A stretch of DNA of 64,000 bases, taken from assembly GCA_026708015.1 (NCBI GenBank), contig JAPOVT010000054.1, positions 62,001-126,000 of the forward strand, written 5' to 3'. This DNA is from a bacterium (GTDB lineage Bacteria; Actinomycetota; Acidimicrobiia; Acidimicrobiales; Bin134). The notes beneath the pieces are model-generated. The model was given only the letters and a program-made list of their open reading frames with translations, had not been told where the DNA came from and ran no database searches. Each line of letters starts with the position of its first letter. Position 1 is the first letter of the stretch. Below are positions 49,574 to 56,645 of the stretch, piece by piece. The translations under genes and the position numbers were made by a program.

Positions 49574-49612
49574 AACGGGGCCGGTCGCTGACCGGCCCCG
49601 TTTTATTTTTCT
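49574..49612 (+). terminator. Rho-independent terminator after the phasin gene
   Basis: AACGGGGCCGGTC pairs perfectly with GACCGGCCCCGTT around a GCT loop (13-bp stem), followed by TTTATTTTT. It ends the phaC-phasin unit. It is the clearest intrinsic terminator in the window. Confidence 0.9.
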
Positions 49613-49678
49613 ATCGCTTGCGTACTATCCTAAACACCCACGTAGGGGTCACCGGATTCGGTGGACGGGAGGGAAGCC

Positions 49679-50596
49679 ATGACTACGGGTGCCGACTCCT
49701 CCGGCGCACAGCCGCCGCAGGATTTTGAGTCGTCGCTGGAGCCGATCAACAGAATCGGAGTGATCGGCGGGGGCACCATGGGTTCGGGCATCGCCGAAGT
49801 CTGTGCCCGGGTCGGCTTGGACACCCTGGTTGTCGAGGTGGACAAGGGGGCCATCGACGCCGCCCGCATGAAAATTGAGCAGTCGATGGAAAAGGCGGTG
49901 GCCCGAGAAAAGATGCCCGCCGCCACCCGAGAGTTGGCCTTGGACTCGCTCAGCTTCAGCACCGACTTGGGCGATCTGGCCGACCGAGACCTGGCCATTG
50001 AGGCCGTCATCGAGTCGCTGGAGGAGAAACTCTCGGTATTCCGGGCCATGGACAAGGTGATGGCCCCCAACGCCATCTTGGCCACCAACACCTCGTCGAT
50101 TCCCGTTATTACCTTGGGCTCCATCACCAGCCGGTCGGACATGGTGCTGGGCATGCACTTCTTCAATCCTGCCCCGGTGCAGCCCTTGGTGGAGTTGGTG
50201 CGCTCGCTGGGCACCTCCTTGGAGACCATCGACCGGGTCGACCGCTTCGCAGTGGAAGTACTGGACAAGCGGGTAATCCGCTGCCGCGACCGGGCCGGGT
50301 TCGTGGTGAACCGTCTGCTGGTCCCCTACCTGCTCGAGGCCATACGAATGTTCGACCAGGGCAAGGTGAGCGCGGCCGACATCGACAGCGGAATGATGTA
50401 CGGCTGCGGCCACCCCATGGGCCCGCTGTCGCTGTGCGACCTCATCGGGCTGGACACCATCGAGGCGGTGGCCGACGTGCTCTACGAGGAGTTCAAGGGC
50501 TCCCACAACGCCCCGCCCCCGCTGTTGCGGCGCATGGTGGCCGCCGGACATCTGGGGCGCAAGACCGGCAAGGGCTTCTACGAGTACGAGAGCTAG
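49679..50596 (+). CDS. 3-hydroxybutyryl-CoA dehydrogenase family protein
   Basis: A 305-residue HCDH protein from ATG 49679, with a GGGAGGG-type Shine-Dalgarno (GGACGGGAGGGAAGCC) directly upstream. NAD-binding IGVIGGGTMGSGIAEVCARVG near residue 25, active-site His in GMHFFNPAPVQPLVE near residue 156, and DRAGFVVNRLLVPYLLEAIR. It interconverts acetoacetyl- and 3-hydroxybutyryl-CoA, linking the PHA pool to fatty-acid metabolism. It lies just after the terminator, so it is transcribed separately from phaC. Confidence 0.92.
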   Translation: MTTGADSSGAQPPQDFESSLEPINRIGVIGGGTMGSGIAEVCARVGLDTLVVEVDKGAIDAARMKIEQSMEKAVAREKMPAATRELALDSLSFSTDLGDLADRDLAIEAVIESLEEKLSVFRAMDKVMAPNAILATNTSSIPVITLGSITSRSDMVLGMHFFNPAPVQPLVELVRSLGTSLETIDRVDRFAVEVLDKRVIRCRDRAGFVVNRLLVPYLLEAIRMFDQGKVSAADIDSGMMYGCGHPMGPLSLCDLIGLDTIEAVADVLYEEFKGSHNAPPPLLRRMVAAGHLGRKTGKGFYEYES

Positions 50597-50605
50597 GACT
50601 GGATC

Positions 50606-50968
50606 ATGGACCAAGCCGCCGTTGAGGCATTCGGGAACTATCTGCGCAGCCAGCGCAAACTGGCCCAACTCACTCTGCGGGAGCTGTCTGATCTGGCCGA
50701 GGTGTCCAACCCCTACCTCAGCCAACTGGAAAGGGGTCTGCACCAACCATCGGTGCGGGTGATCAAGTCGCTGGCCACTGCACTCAACCTGTCGGCTGAG
50801 ACCCTGTTGGCCCAAGCCGCCGGCATCAACGCCGCCAACGGCGAGAATCCCGAGGGCATCTCCGATACTGAAACCACCATTCGGGCCGACGCCAACCTCT
50901 CTGATGGGCAGAAGGCTGCCCTGTTGGAGGTGTACCGGAGCATGAGGGGCAGCAGTCAAGACTCGTAG
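50606..50968 (+). CDS. XRE-family DNA-binding regulator
   Basis: A 120-residue protein with an N-terminal Cro/C1-type HTH (LRSQRKLAQLTLRELSDLAE, then VSNPYLSQLERGLHQPSVRV). Residues 72-120 form a short unknown tail. It begins 10 bases after the 3-hydroxybutyryl-CoA dehydrogenase stop, so the pair is probably an operon. Given the PHA neighbours it may control granule genes, in the way regulators linked to PHA metabolism do; that is inference. Confidence 0.86.
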   Translation: MDQAAVEAFGNYLRSQRKLAQLTLRELSDLAEVSNPYLSQLERGLHQPSVRVIKSLATALNLSAETLLAQAAGINAANGENPEGISDTETTIRADANLSDGQKAALLEVYRSMRGSSQDS

Positions 50969-51022
50969 GGTCTTTCCCCACATCAGAGCAGCTTTCCGAA
51001 GACTTCCTCCCCTTCCCGGCCC

Positions 51023-51047
51023 AAACTGTCACTCCCATCGGGATACT
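51023..51047 (+). promoter_or_regulatory. Promoter with the shared AAACTGTCACTCCC motif (site C)
   Basis: AAACTGTCACTCCC lies at 51023-51036 and GATACT at 51042-51047, ending six bases before the ATG at 51054. The motif begins 31 bases before the start codon. Confidence 0.5.
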
Positions 51048-51053
51048 GGAAGC

Positions 51054-51224
51054 ATGAAGCAACAGCTCACCCTCTTGGAGGCACCACCAGAATGGCGGAT
51101 CGATGAGCGAACCAAGGAAATCGGGCGTCGAGGTCTGGCCCAAGCCCGAGCCGCCTTGCAGCGCCACTCCCCAGCCGTCCAACCCGCATCTTCCCCCTCC
51201 GACGACGTTCCCCGCGCCGCGTGA
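51054..51224 (+). CDS. Small conserved-looking protein (56 residues)
   Basis: Reading frame ATG 51054 to TGA 51224 gives MKQQLTLLEAPPEWRIDER, then TKEIGRRGLAQARAALQRH and a Ser/Pro-rich end. I recall similar EWxLDxxTxxxGRRGxAxAR peptides in other actinobacteria, though without a function. It is too short for standard gene calls. Its start is set by the leaderless promoter, and its TGA overlaps the GTG of the nuclease gene by four bases, so the two are coupled. Confidence 0.62.
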   Translation: MKQQLTLLEAPPEWRIDERTKEIGRRGLAQARAALQRHSPAVQPASSPSDDVPRAA

Positions 51225-51772
51225 GGTCGCCAGCCGCGGTCAGCGGCCTGCTGGTTGGCGGGCTCTTCTTGCTGGTTGGTTGCTCGGGAAGTTCAACCAG
51301 CCAGCCCGGTGACTCGCCCGAATTGGCCGCAGCGATGGTCGGCGCCGCCGCGACGGTGATGCAGGTGGTCGACGGCGACACAGTAGTGGTGCAGGTAGCA
51401 GGCCGGACCGAGCGAGTGCGACTGATCGGCATCGACACCCCCGAGACAATCGGGGGATTTCTGCCCGCCGAGTGCTATGGCGACGAGGCCACCGTATTCA
51501 CAAAATCGCTTCTGCCGGAAGGAACCGAGGTGCGGCTGACCCGCGACGCCGAAGCCCGCGACCGCTACGACCGCCTGCTGGCCTATGTGCATCGCTCCGG
51601 CGATGGCCTGTTCGTCAATCTCGAAATCGCCGCCAACGGATATGCCGAAGCCCTGGTCATCGAGCCGAACACCACCCACGCCGATGCCTTCTACGCCGCT
51701 GCGGCCAACGCCCGCGACCAGGGGCTTGGCCTGTGGAGCAAGTGCGGCAGCGCAGACGTGGTGCTTGAGTAA
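51221..51772 (+). CDS. SNase-like thermonuclease lipoprotein
   Basis: A 183-residue protein from GTG 51221. A lipoprotein signal with lipobox near LLVGC (Cys about residue 21) is followed by a linker and a staphylococcal-nuclease domain: VVDGDTVVVQVAGRTERVRLIGIDTPE (residues about 49-75; Arg and Asp of the active site), ARDRYDRLLAYV near residue 112, and the family tail ANARDQGLGLWSKC. It should hydrolyse extracellular or wall-associated nucleic acid. It is coupled to the upstream small protein by a GTGA overlap. Confidence 0.88.
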   Translation: MRSPAAVSGLLVGGLFLLVGCSGSSTSQPGDSPELAAAMVGAAATVMQVVDGDTVVVQVAGRTERVRLIGIDTPETIGGFLPAECYGDEATVFTKSLLPEGTEVRLTRDAEARDRYDRLLAYVHRSGDGLFVNLEIAANGYAEALVIEPNTTHADAFYAAAANARDQGLGLWSKCGSADVVLE

Positions 51773-51808
51773 GCCGCTTTGCGTTCGAAGGGCGGTAGCT
51801 TTCCGGTA

Positions 51809-52642
51809 GTGAGCGAGCTACTGGAACGCCTAGGCGGTGACCCCAACGGCCGAGGCCTCATCATCACCTGCGACAGCATGGGGCAATCCCATGCGGCCAA
51901 TGCGGGCATCGCTGAGTGCCTGGACCTAGGGGTGGCCACTGCCGCCAGCTTGATGGTGCCCTGTCCGTGGGCCCGGGACGCAGCCAGGCGCTTCGCCAAC
52001 ACCCCGGTAGGGGTTGACCTCACCCTCAACGCCGAGTTCGACAACTACCGATGGGGTCCGATAACCCAGGCGCCGTCGCTGCTGGACGGCGACGGCGGCT
52101 TCCCCCGGACCCCTTCCGACTCGTGGGAGCACAGCGACCTTGACGAGGTCCACCGGGAGTGCCGGGCCCAAATCGAGCGAGCCAGCCAGTGGGGCAGCGA
52201 CCTGACCCATCTGAGTCCGCACTTGGACACTCTGCTGATGCGCCCCGAGTTCTTCGACGTGTACTTGGAGCTGGCGGTGGAGATGGCGCTGCCGATTCGC
52301 CTTGGGGGAAGCGACCAAGAGCGCAGATCCGGCTTCCCGTTCCGCCGCTTAGCCGCCGATGCCGGTGTGCTGGCCCCCGAGCACCGGGCGCAGATCCGCG
52401 GCCGCCCCGCACGCCGCACCCTGGAGGATGCGCTGGAGAACCTGGCCCCAGGGGTGACCGAGCTTGTGGTGTCTCCGGCCATCGACACTCTCGAGCTGCG
52501 GGAGATGGACCCGGGCTGGCTCAGCAGAGTGGAGCAGTACCTGCTGGTGGCCTACGACCCAGGGCTGCGCACCGCGGTGGAGCACTCTGGTGCCCGGATG
52601 CTGAGTTACGCCGACCTACGCGATGCCCAGCGCCAGGGCTGA
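51809..52642 (+). CDS. ChbG/HpnK-family deacetylase-like protein
   Basis: A 277-residue YdjC/ChbG-type protein, starting at GTG 51809 (a TTG at 51779 is in frame). LIITCDSMGQSHAANAGI near residue 19 matches the family's first motif, but the usual DD is DS. VGVDLTLNAEF near residue 66 has Asp where a metal-binding His is expected. LTHLSPHLDTLL near residue 125 keeps the His/Asp/His site. The protein is probably a carbohydrate deacetylase relative with an altered metal site. Confidence 0.76.
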   Translation: MSELLERLGGDPNGRGLIITCDSMGQSHAANAGIAECLDLGVATAASLMVPCPWARDAARRFANTPVGVDLTLNAEFDNYRWGPITQAPSLLDGDGGFPRTPSDSWEHSDLDEVHRECRAQIERASQWGSDLTHLSPHLDTLLMRPEFFDVYLELAVEMALPIRLGGSDQERRSGFPFRRLAADAGVLAPEHRAQIRGRPARRTLEDALENLAPGVTELVVSPAIDTLELREMDPGWLSRVEQYLLVAYDPGLRTAVEHSGARMLSYADLRDAQRQG

Positions 52643-52649
52643 GCCTTAG

Positions 52650-53045
52650 CTAGAAGTCGGTGTGCTCGGCCAGAGCCGACCGGAAATCGTCGTACTCGGC
52701 TGAGTCCAGCAGCGGGCGCAGGCCGAAAACCCAGCGGGCGTAATCCCCCTCCAGCTTCATGCGTCCGGTCATGTAGGCCAGGTCGGGATGGTCGCCGCCG
52801 GATATCTCGGCTCGGGCGTCGGCGTACTTGTAGACGATGTTGACGTCAGCATCGGCCAACTTGCCCGAGCCCATTTCCGCCAAACGGCCGTCGCGGATGA
52901 CCGCGTGGTAGCGGACCTTCCCGTCGGGCGCTTCGCCCACCTCGAAGTTGGCCGAGCAGTCCACGCCAGATCGCTTCGGCCACCCCGAAGCCGCCTCCAG
53001 ATTCAACTCGAACCACTCATCGCTGAGATACCGGGCCCGATCCAT
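52650..53045 (-). CDS. SCP2 sterol-carrier-domain protein
   Basis: A 131-residue protein from ATG 53045. Its centre (VRYHAVIRDGRLAEMGSG, DVNIVYKYADARAEISGG, TGRMKLEGDYARWVFGL) has the SCP2 fold, which binds hydrophobic acyl or sterol ligands. It starts four bases after the stop of mca on the same strand. The link to mycothiol chemistry is unclear; the pair may simply share a promoter. A longer reading to 53303 lies within mca. Confidence 0.8.
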   Translation of the reverse strand: MDRARYLSDEWFELNLEAASGWPKRSGVDCSANFEVGEAPDGKVRYHAVIRDGRLAEMGSGKLADADVNIVYKYADARAEISGGDHPDLAYMTGRMKLEGDYARWVFGLRPLLDSAEYDDFRSALAEHTDF

Positions 53046-53049
53046 CGGC

Positions 53050-53904
53050 CTAGGCGATCCCCGCGAACAGGTCGGTTTCGGGCAGATCGGTGTCCACCAG
53101 GGTGCGGGCCAGAACGTAGTCCTCCCAGGGGTAGGCATCGGCCATGTGGTGATCAGGCAGGCCGAACCAGAATTTGGAGTCGGGGTCGACCTGGGTGCGA
53201 TGGGCCAACAGCGCCTTGGACCGGCGATCGAAGTACTCGGCGCACTGGATGCGGGTGGTGATGATGTCGTCGTTGGAGGGCCGGCTGAACCACCGCTCGT
53301 CATAGGGCGACTCCAGATCCAGCTCTCCGAACTTCTCGTGCAGGGCGGTGATCCGGTTCCGCGACCAGGTCACGTAGTACAACTTCAACACCTGCCACGG
53401 CTCCCCGGCGTCGGGATAGGCATCGGGGTCGGCGGCAGCCTCGAAGGCCGGGCCGCTTATTTCAGCCACCCGGAGATGGTCGGGGTGGCGGTAGCCCTGC
53501 TGGTCCTCCCCGTAGGTCACCACCACATGGGGGCGCTCGGCCCGGATGAGGGCCACCAGACGCCCGACAGCCTCTTCCAGAGGCGCTTGGGCGAAGCTGC
53601 GGGAATCGGCGTTGGCGTCGCTCTCGGGCATCCCGGAGTCGCGGTAGCCCAGCCAGTGAACGCTGCGATAGCCGAGCACGTCGGCGGCCTCCACCAGTTC
53701 TTCCCGGCGAACTTGGTTGAGATTGTCGCGAACCTCGGGGCGGTCCATGGCTGGGTTCAAGATGTCGCCCTCTTCCCCGCCGGTACAGCACACCAATGAG
53801 GCCACCACCCCCTGGTCCACATACATGGCCACCGTCGCCGACCCCTTGGACGCCTCGTCATCGGGGTGGGCGTGGATGGTGAGCATTCGGAGGTCGGCGG
53901 TCAT
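53050..53904 (-). CDS. mca: Mycothiol S-conjugate amidase
   Basis: A 284-residue LmbE/MshB-fold enzyme: metal motif TIHAHPDDEASKGSATVAMY near residue 10 (HxHPDDE), VVVTYGEDQQGYRHPDHL with His/Asp near residue 130, and the closing HHMADAYPWEDYVLA near residue 260. Mca cleaves mycothiol S-conjugates for detoxification. The extended C-terminal HHMADAYPWEDYVLA favours Mca over MshB. It supports a mycothiol-making actinobacterium. It is divergent from the esterase gene. Confidence 0.88.
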   Translation of the reverse strand: MTADLRMLTIHAHPDDEASKGSATVAMYVDQGVVASLVCCTGGEEGDILNPAMDRPEVRDNLNQVRREELVEAADVLGYRSVHWLGYRDSGMPESDANADSRSFAQAPLEEAVGRLVALIRAERPHVVVTYGEDQQGYRHPDHLRVAEISGPAFEAAADPDAYPDAGEPWQVLKLYYVTWSRNRITALHEKFGELDLESPYDERWFSRPSNDDIITTRIQCAEYFDRRSKALLAHRTQVDPDSKFWFGLPDHHMADAYPWEDYVLARTLVDTDLPETDLFAGIA

Positions 53905-54001
53905 CGCCCGCTTAGGCTACCGCCGCCCCGGTCCCGCCAAGAACCTGAACACGGCAACCCTCAGTAGGTTTCCGAGTCCCTTGGGGTACCAGGGCAAGGG
54001 T

Positions 54002-54007
54002 TAGTCT
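54002..54007 (+). promoter_or_regulatory. Probable -10 element of the esterase gene
   Basis: TAGTCT ends six bases before the ATG at 54014, the same hexamer and spacing as at 2571-2576. A partial -35 (TTGGGG, 53981-53986) is 15 bases upstream. Confidence 0.4.
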
Positions 54008-54013
54008 CCGGGA

Positions 54014-54916
54014 ATGCCAAGCCCAGAATTCGAAGCGGTGCGGTCCATGCTGGCGTCCGCACCGAAGCCCGACCCCTCCGAGACCCCCGCCGAGCGCCGA
54101 GCCCGCCTAGACGCCAACGCCGCGAACACTCCGCTGGCCGACGGGGTGCTCAAAGAGAGCGTGGAGATTTCCGGAGTGCCCGGTGCCGCTTGGCTTCGTC
54201 CCGAGTCTCACGATCCCGACGGTTTGCCAGTGCTGCTTTTCTTCCACGGCGGGGGCTATCGGGTGGGATCGATCATCTCTCATCAAGGCTTTGGATCCCA
54301 TCTGGCCTCTTTGATCCCGGCCCGGGTGCTGATGATCGACTACCGACTGGCCCCGGAGGATCCCTTCCCCGCTGCGGTCGACGACTGCCTGGCCGCCTAC
54401 CGCTGGATGCTGGACACCGGGATCGATCCTGCCCGCATTGCATACATCGGCGACTCCGCCGGAGGCGGACTGGTGGGTGCCGTCATGCTCGGGGCCCGCA
54501 ACCAGGGGTTGCCGCTGCCCGGGGCCGGTGTCTGCCTGTCGCCCTGGGTCGATCTGACCAACTCCTCGGCCAGCCATGCCGAGCGCGACGAGCTGGATGT
54601 GATGTTCGGCCACGACGACGCTGTGACCGCGGCCAGCTGGTATTTGGACGGCCACGACCCCCGAGACCCGTTGGTCTCACCGCTCTTCGGCGACCTTGAG
54701 GGACTGCCCCCCATGCTGGTGCATGCCGGGGACCACGAGGTGCTGTTGGACGATGCCACCGGATTCGCCGCGGCGCTGGAGTCGGCCGGCATCGAGGTGG
54801 ATCTCCGCATATGGCCGGAGATGATCCACGACTTCCAGATCATGTACCCCAACTATCCCGAGGCGATTGAGGGAACCGAGGCCATTGCGGCCTTTGTCCG
54901 ACGCGTCGTGGGATGA
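54014..54916 (+). CDS. Alpha/beta hydrolase, hormone-sensitive-lipase family
   Basis: A 300-residue esterase: oxyanion-hole LLFFHGGGYRVGS near residue 76, nucleophile Ser in YIGDSAGGGLVGA near residue 147, Asp near residue 240 in LVHAGDHEVLLDDA and His in MIHDFQIMYP near residue 274. The HGGG motif places it in the HSL/bacterial family IV group, acting on short- to medium-chain esters or xenobiotics. It is monocistronic with a leaderless-looking start. Confidence 0.9.
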   Translation: MPSPEFEAVRSMLASAPKPDPSETPAERRARLDANAANTPLADGVLKESVEISGVPGAAWLRPESHDPDGLPVLLFFHGGGYRVGSIISHQGFGSHLASLIPARVLMIDYRLAPEDPFPAAVDDCLAAYRWMLDTGIDPARIAYIGDSAGGGLVGAVMLGARNQGLPLPGAGVCLSPWVDLTNSSASHAERDELDVMFGHDDAVTAASWYLDGHDPRDPLVSPLFGDLEGLPPMLVHAGDHEVLLDDATGFAAALESAGIEVDLRIWPEMIHDFQIMYPNYPEAIEGTEAIAAFVRRVVG

Positions 54917-54965
54917 GGGCGTTGGCGGCGCCGGTTGCATCCGGCGCCGGGTTAGTGCGGTTGGC

Positions 54966-55268
54966 TCAGGCCGATTCCCGCTCGGTGCGGTGGCGCCGCA
55001 GACCGATGACCGGAGTTGAGGGGGCAAAGCCCGCCTCGGCCCGCTCGATCTCCGACTCGCCGCCCCAGAAACCGAGCTCGCGCTGGTCGCGGGCCCAACT
55101 CCGGCACGCCCGAATCACCACACACTCACCGCAGATGCGACGGGCTGCATTCTCCCGCCGCTCCCGTGCCGACGGGCGTTCGCCAGCCGGGGGGAAGAAC
55201 AGTTCGCTCTTCCCTTTGCAGTTCGCATTTTCCATCCACCAAGGACGAGGCTCCATTGCCATCTCCAC
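54966..55268 (-). CDS. WhiB-family Fe-S transcription factor
   Basis: A 100-residue WhiB-like protein. The four Cys are in ENANCKGK, RRICGECVV (CxxC) and IRACRSWA, followed by the ELGFWGGES turn motif typical of the family. A short basic C-terminus follows. It starts at GTG 55268 with GGGAGG six bases upstream; two in-frame ATGs lie six and 12 bases later. WhiB proteins bind a 4Fe-4S cluster and the sigma factor. I cannot say which of WhiB1-7 it corresponds to. Confidence 0.9.
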   Translation of the reverse strand: MEMAMEPRPWWMENANCKGKSELFFPPAGERPSARERRENAARRICGECVVIRACRSWARDQRELGFWGGESEIERAEAGFAPSTPVIGLRRHRTERESA

Positions 55269-55497
55269 CCATTGCCTCCCGTACGAGTCCGGGGGCCTTT
55301 CTCCGTTTGGCTATTACTTCAGCAACCAAATTTCCCAGCAACCGCTTAGATATTTGCTTGCTTTCCAGACAAAAAGTTAGACGCTCGAATAGCGCTCGTC
55401 ACGATATCCTATATGAATAGTTTTGATAAATCCATCTCTATAAGAGATAGTGCTTCGACAGGAAGCGACAACCTGCCCAAACGCCAAGTGCTGGTCA
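55269..55497. other. AT-rich intergenic region upstream of whiB
   Basis: About 230 bases without a coding signal, clearly richer in A+T than the rest of the window. It contains an inverted repeat, ATCTCT-ATA-AGAGAT, at 55434-55448. It probably holds the whiB promoter and any regulatory sites. I see no confident -35/-10 pair and no origin-type repeats. Confidence 0.5.
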
Positions 55498-55853
55498 TCA
55501 ACTAGTCCTAGTCGGCTGTCCGGCTGACCCTCTGGATGCGGGCATCAGGTGCAGGACCTCGCGCCACAACGCCTCTTGGAGGCGGTCGGAGAGGTAGCCC
55601 TCGATCTCGTTTCGCACCACCAGCGGATGCATGACCAAGTCGTCGTAGTGCTCCAGCGCGGCGGCCACCGCGTCGGGACCTGCGGCCTGACCGGCCACCA
55701 CCTCTACCAGCGGCAGCAGATACACCGGGTTGAACGGGTGGCCGATGAGCAGTCGCTCCGGGCGACCACGTCGTACCCCCGGGCCAGCACCCGCACCGCC
55801 CACTCCGAGCCGATGACCCCAGTGCCGACCAACCCGATGGTCTTTGCCGTCAT
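55498..55853 (-). pseudogene. Carnitine-dehydrogenase-like gene, frameshifted and truncated
   Basis: From ATG 55853 the frame reads TIGLVGTGVIGSEWAVRVLARGYDVV, the NAD-binding start of an L-carnitine/3-hydroxyacyl-CoA dehydrogenase. It shifts frame at about 55765 and resumes with ERLLIGHPFNPVYLLPLVEV, the conserved second region of the same family, to LQEALWREVLHL. Roughly 110 residues between the parts are missing and the C-terminal third is absent. It cannot be functional. Confidence 0.78.
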
Positions 55854-55869
55854 CGCTGAGGCCCTGCCG

Positions 55870-56259
55870 TCACCAAAGGACCCGGATGGGAAACTCTTGG
55901 AACGCGGCATCCTTGGTCACCAGCACAAGAGATTCCAACTCCGCTTGGGCAGCCAGTATCCGGTCGAACGGATCCCGGTGCTCGGCGGGATAGCTGCCAG
56001 CGCGCAGCCCGTGCTGGTAAGTGACCGGGAGATGGCGCATCGACGCGTCTATTGCGAACTCATTGAATCGCAGCACGGCACCTTCGTATTCAGGCAGTCG
56101 GCCGAGCCGGAATTTAGTGGCGATTTCCCACGCGCTGGCCGCACTGATGAAGACATCATTTTCGGGATCGGTGACCACCTCCCTAACTGATGGCGATAGC
56201 AGCGGATCATCCAACCAGCACCACAACAGCGCATGGGTGTCAAGCAGCAGGTCACTCAC
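55870..56259 (-). CDS. vapC: VapC-type PIN-domain toxin
   Basis: A 129-residue protein from GTG 56259 (VSDLLLDTHALLWCWLDD). Catalytic Asp at the start, Glu in SAWEIATKFRLGRL near residue 43, Asp in HRDPFDRILAAQA near residue 97 and VLVTKDAAF near residue 115: a complete PIN site. The start lies inside the antitoxin gene (8-base overlap). The ORF to 56310 is a longer reading with no family similarity. Confidence 0.87.
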   Translation of the reverse strand: MSDLLLDTHALLWCWLDDPLLSPSVREVVTDPENDVFISAASAWEIATKFRLGRLPEYEGAVLRFNEFAIDASMRHLPVTYQHGLRAGSYPAEHRDPFDRILAAQAELESLVLVTKDAAFQEFPIRVLW

Positions 56260-56497
56260 CTGAGTACGCGCCCTCCCACGCAGCGAGCTCCTCTTCCGGC
56301 AGCGGCTCAAAGAACTCCGAACCCAACGTAAGTCCAGCTAGCTGCCCGAGGCGCCGGGGCTCGCGGGGCGGCAATGGCATCAGCCGGGCATAGGGCTTGC
56401 CCGCTTTAGCCAAGATGATCTCTTCCCCGTTGTGAGCTCGCTCCAAGAGCCTAGATAAATGAGTTTTCGCCTCGTGGACATTGACCATCGCAGTCAT
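56252..56497 (-). CDS. Phd/YefM-type antitoxin
   Basis: An 81-residue protein from ATG 56497 with AGGAGG 7 bases upstream. MTAMVNVHEAKTHLSRLLER is a textbook Phd/YefM start, followed by EEIILAKAGKPYARLMPLP and a toxin-binding tail. It pairs with the PIN toxin downstream. A repeat GTCATCA/TGATGAC (56526-56552) lies just upstream as a likely operator. This is an intact version of the module that has decayed at 1.1-1.6 kb. Confidence 0.88.
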   Translation of the reverse strand: MTAMVNVHEAKTHLSRLLERAHNGEEIILAKAGKPYARLMPLPPREPRRLGQLAGLTLGSEFFEPLPEEELAAWEGAYSGE

Positions 56498-56525
56498 AGT
56501 TGGTCCTCCTGGCAGGTATTTTGCG

Positions 56526-56552
56526 GTCATCAATATGACTAAGTCTGATGAC
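56526..56552. promoter_or_regulatory. Inverted repeat, likely Phd operator
   Basis: GTCATCA (56526-56532) and TGATGAC (56546-56552) are exact reverse complements with a 13-base spacer, 29 bases upstream of the antitoxin ATG. The half-site core GTCAT is shared with the repeat at 1619-1634. Confidence 0.45.
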
Positions 56553-56614
56553 TAGACTAACTATGCTTGCTGGCCGCGGCAACCGATTAGCAAACAGAGG
56601 CTTCTGCCTTGGCC

Positions 56615-56640
56615 AAATTGTCACCCCGTTCCGCTACTTT
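56615..56640 (+). promoter_or_regulatory. Promoter with the shared motif, variant AAATTGTCACCCCG (site D)
   Basis: AAATTGTCACCCCG at 56615-56628 differs from site C at three positions. TACTTT (56635-56640) ends five bases before the ATG of jetC at 56646. The motif begins 31 bases before the start codon. Confidence 0.45.
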
Positions 56641-56645
56641 GCTCG

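Noticed and set aside
55269-55497. AT-rich segment as a replication origin
   Set aside because: There are no DnaA-box clusters or iterons, and the segment lies directly upstream of a whiB gene.
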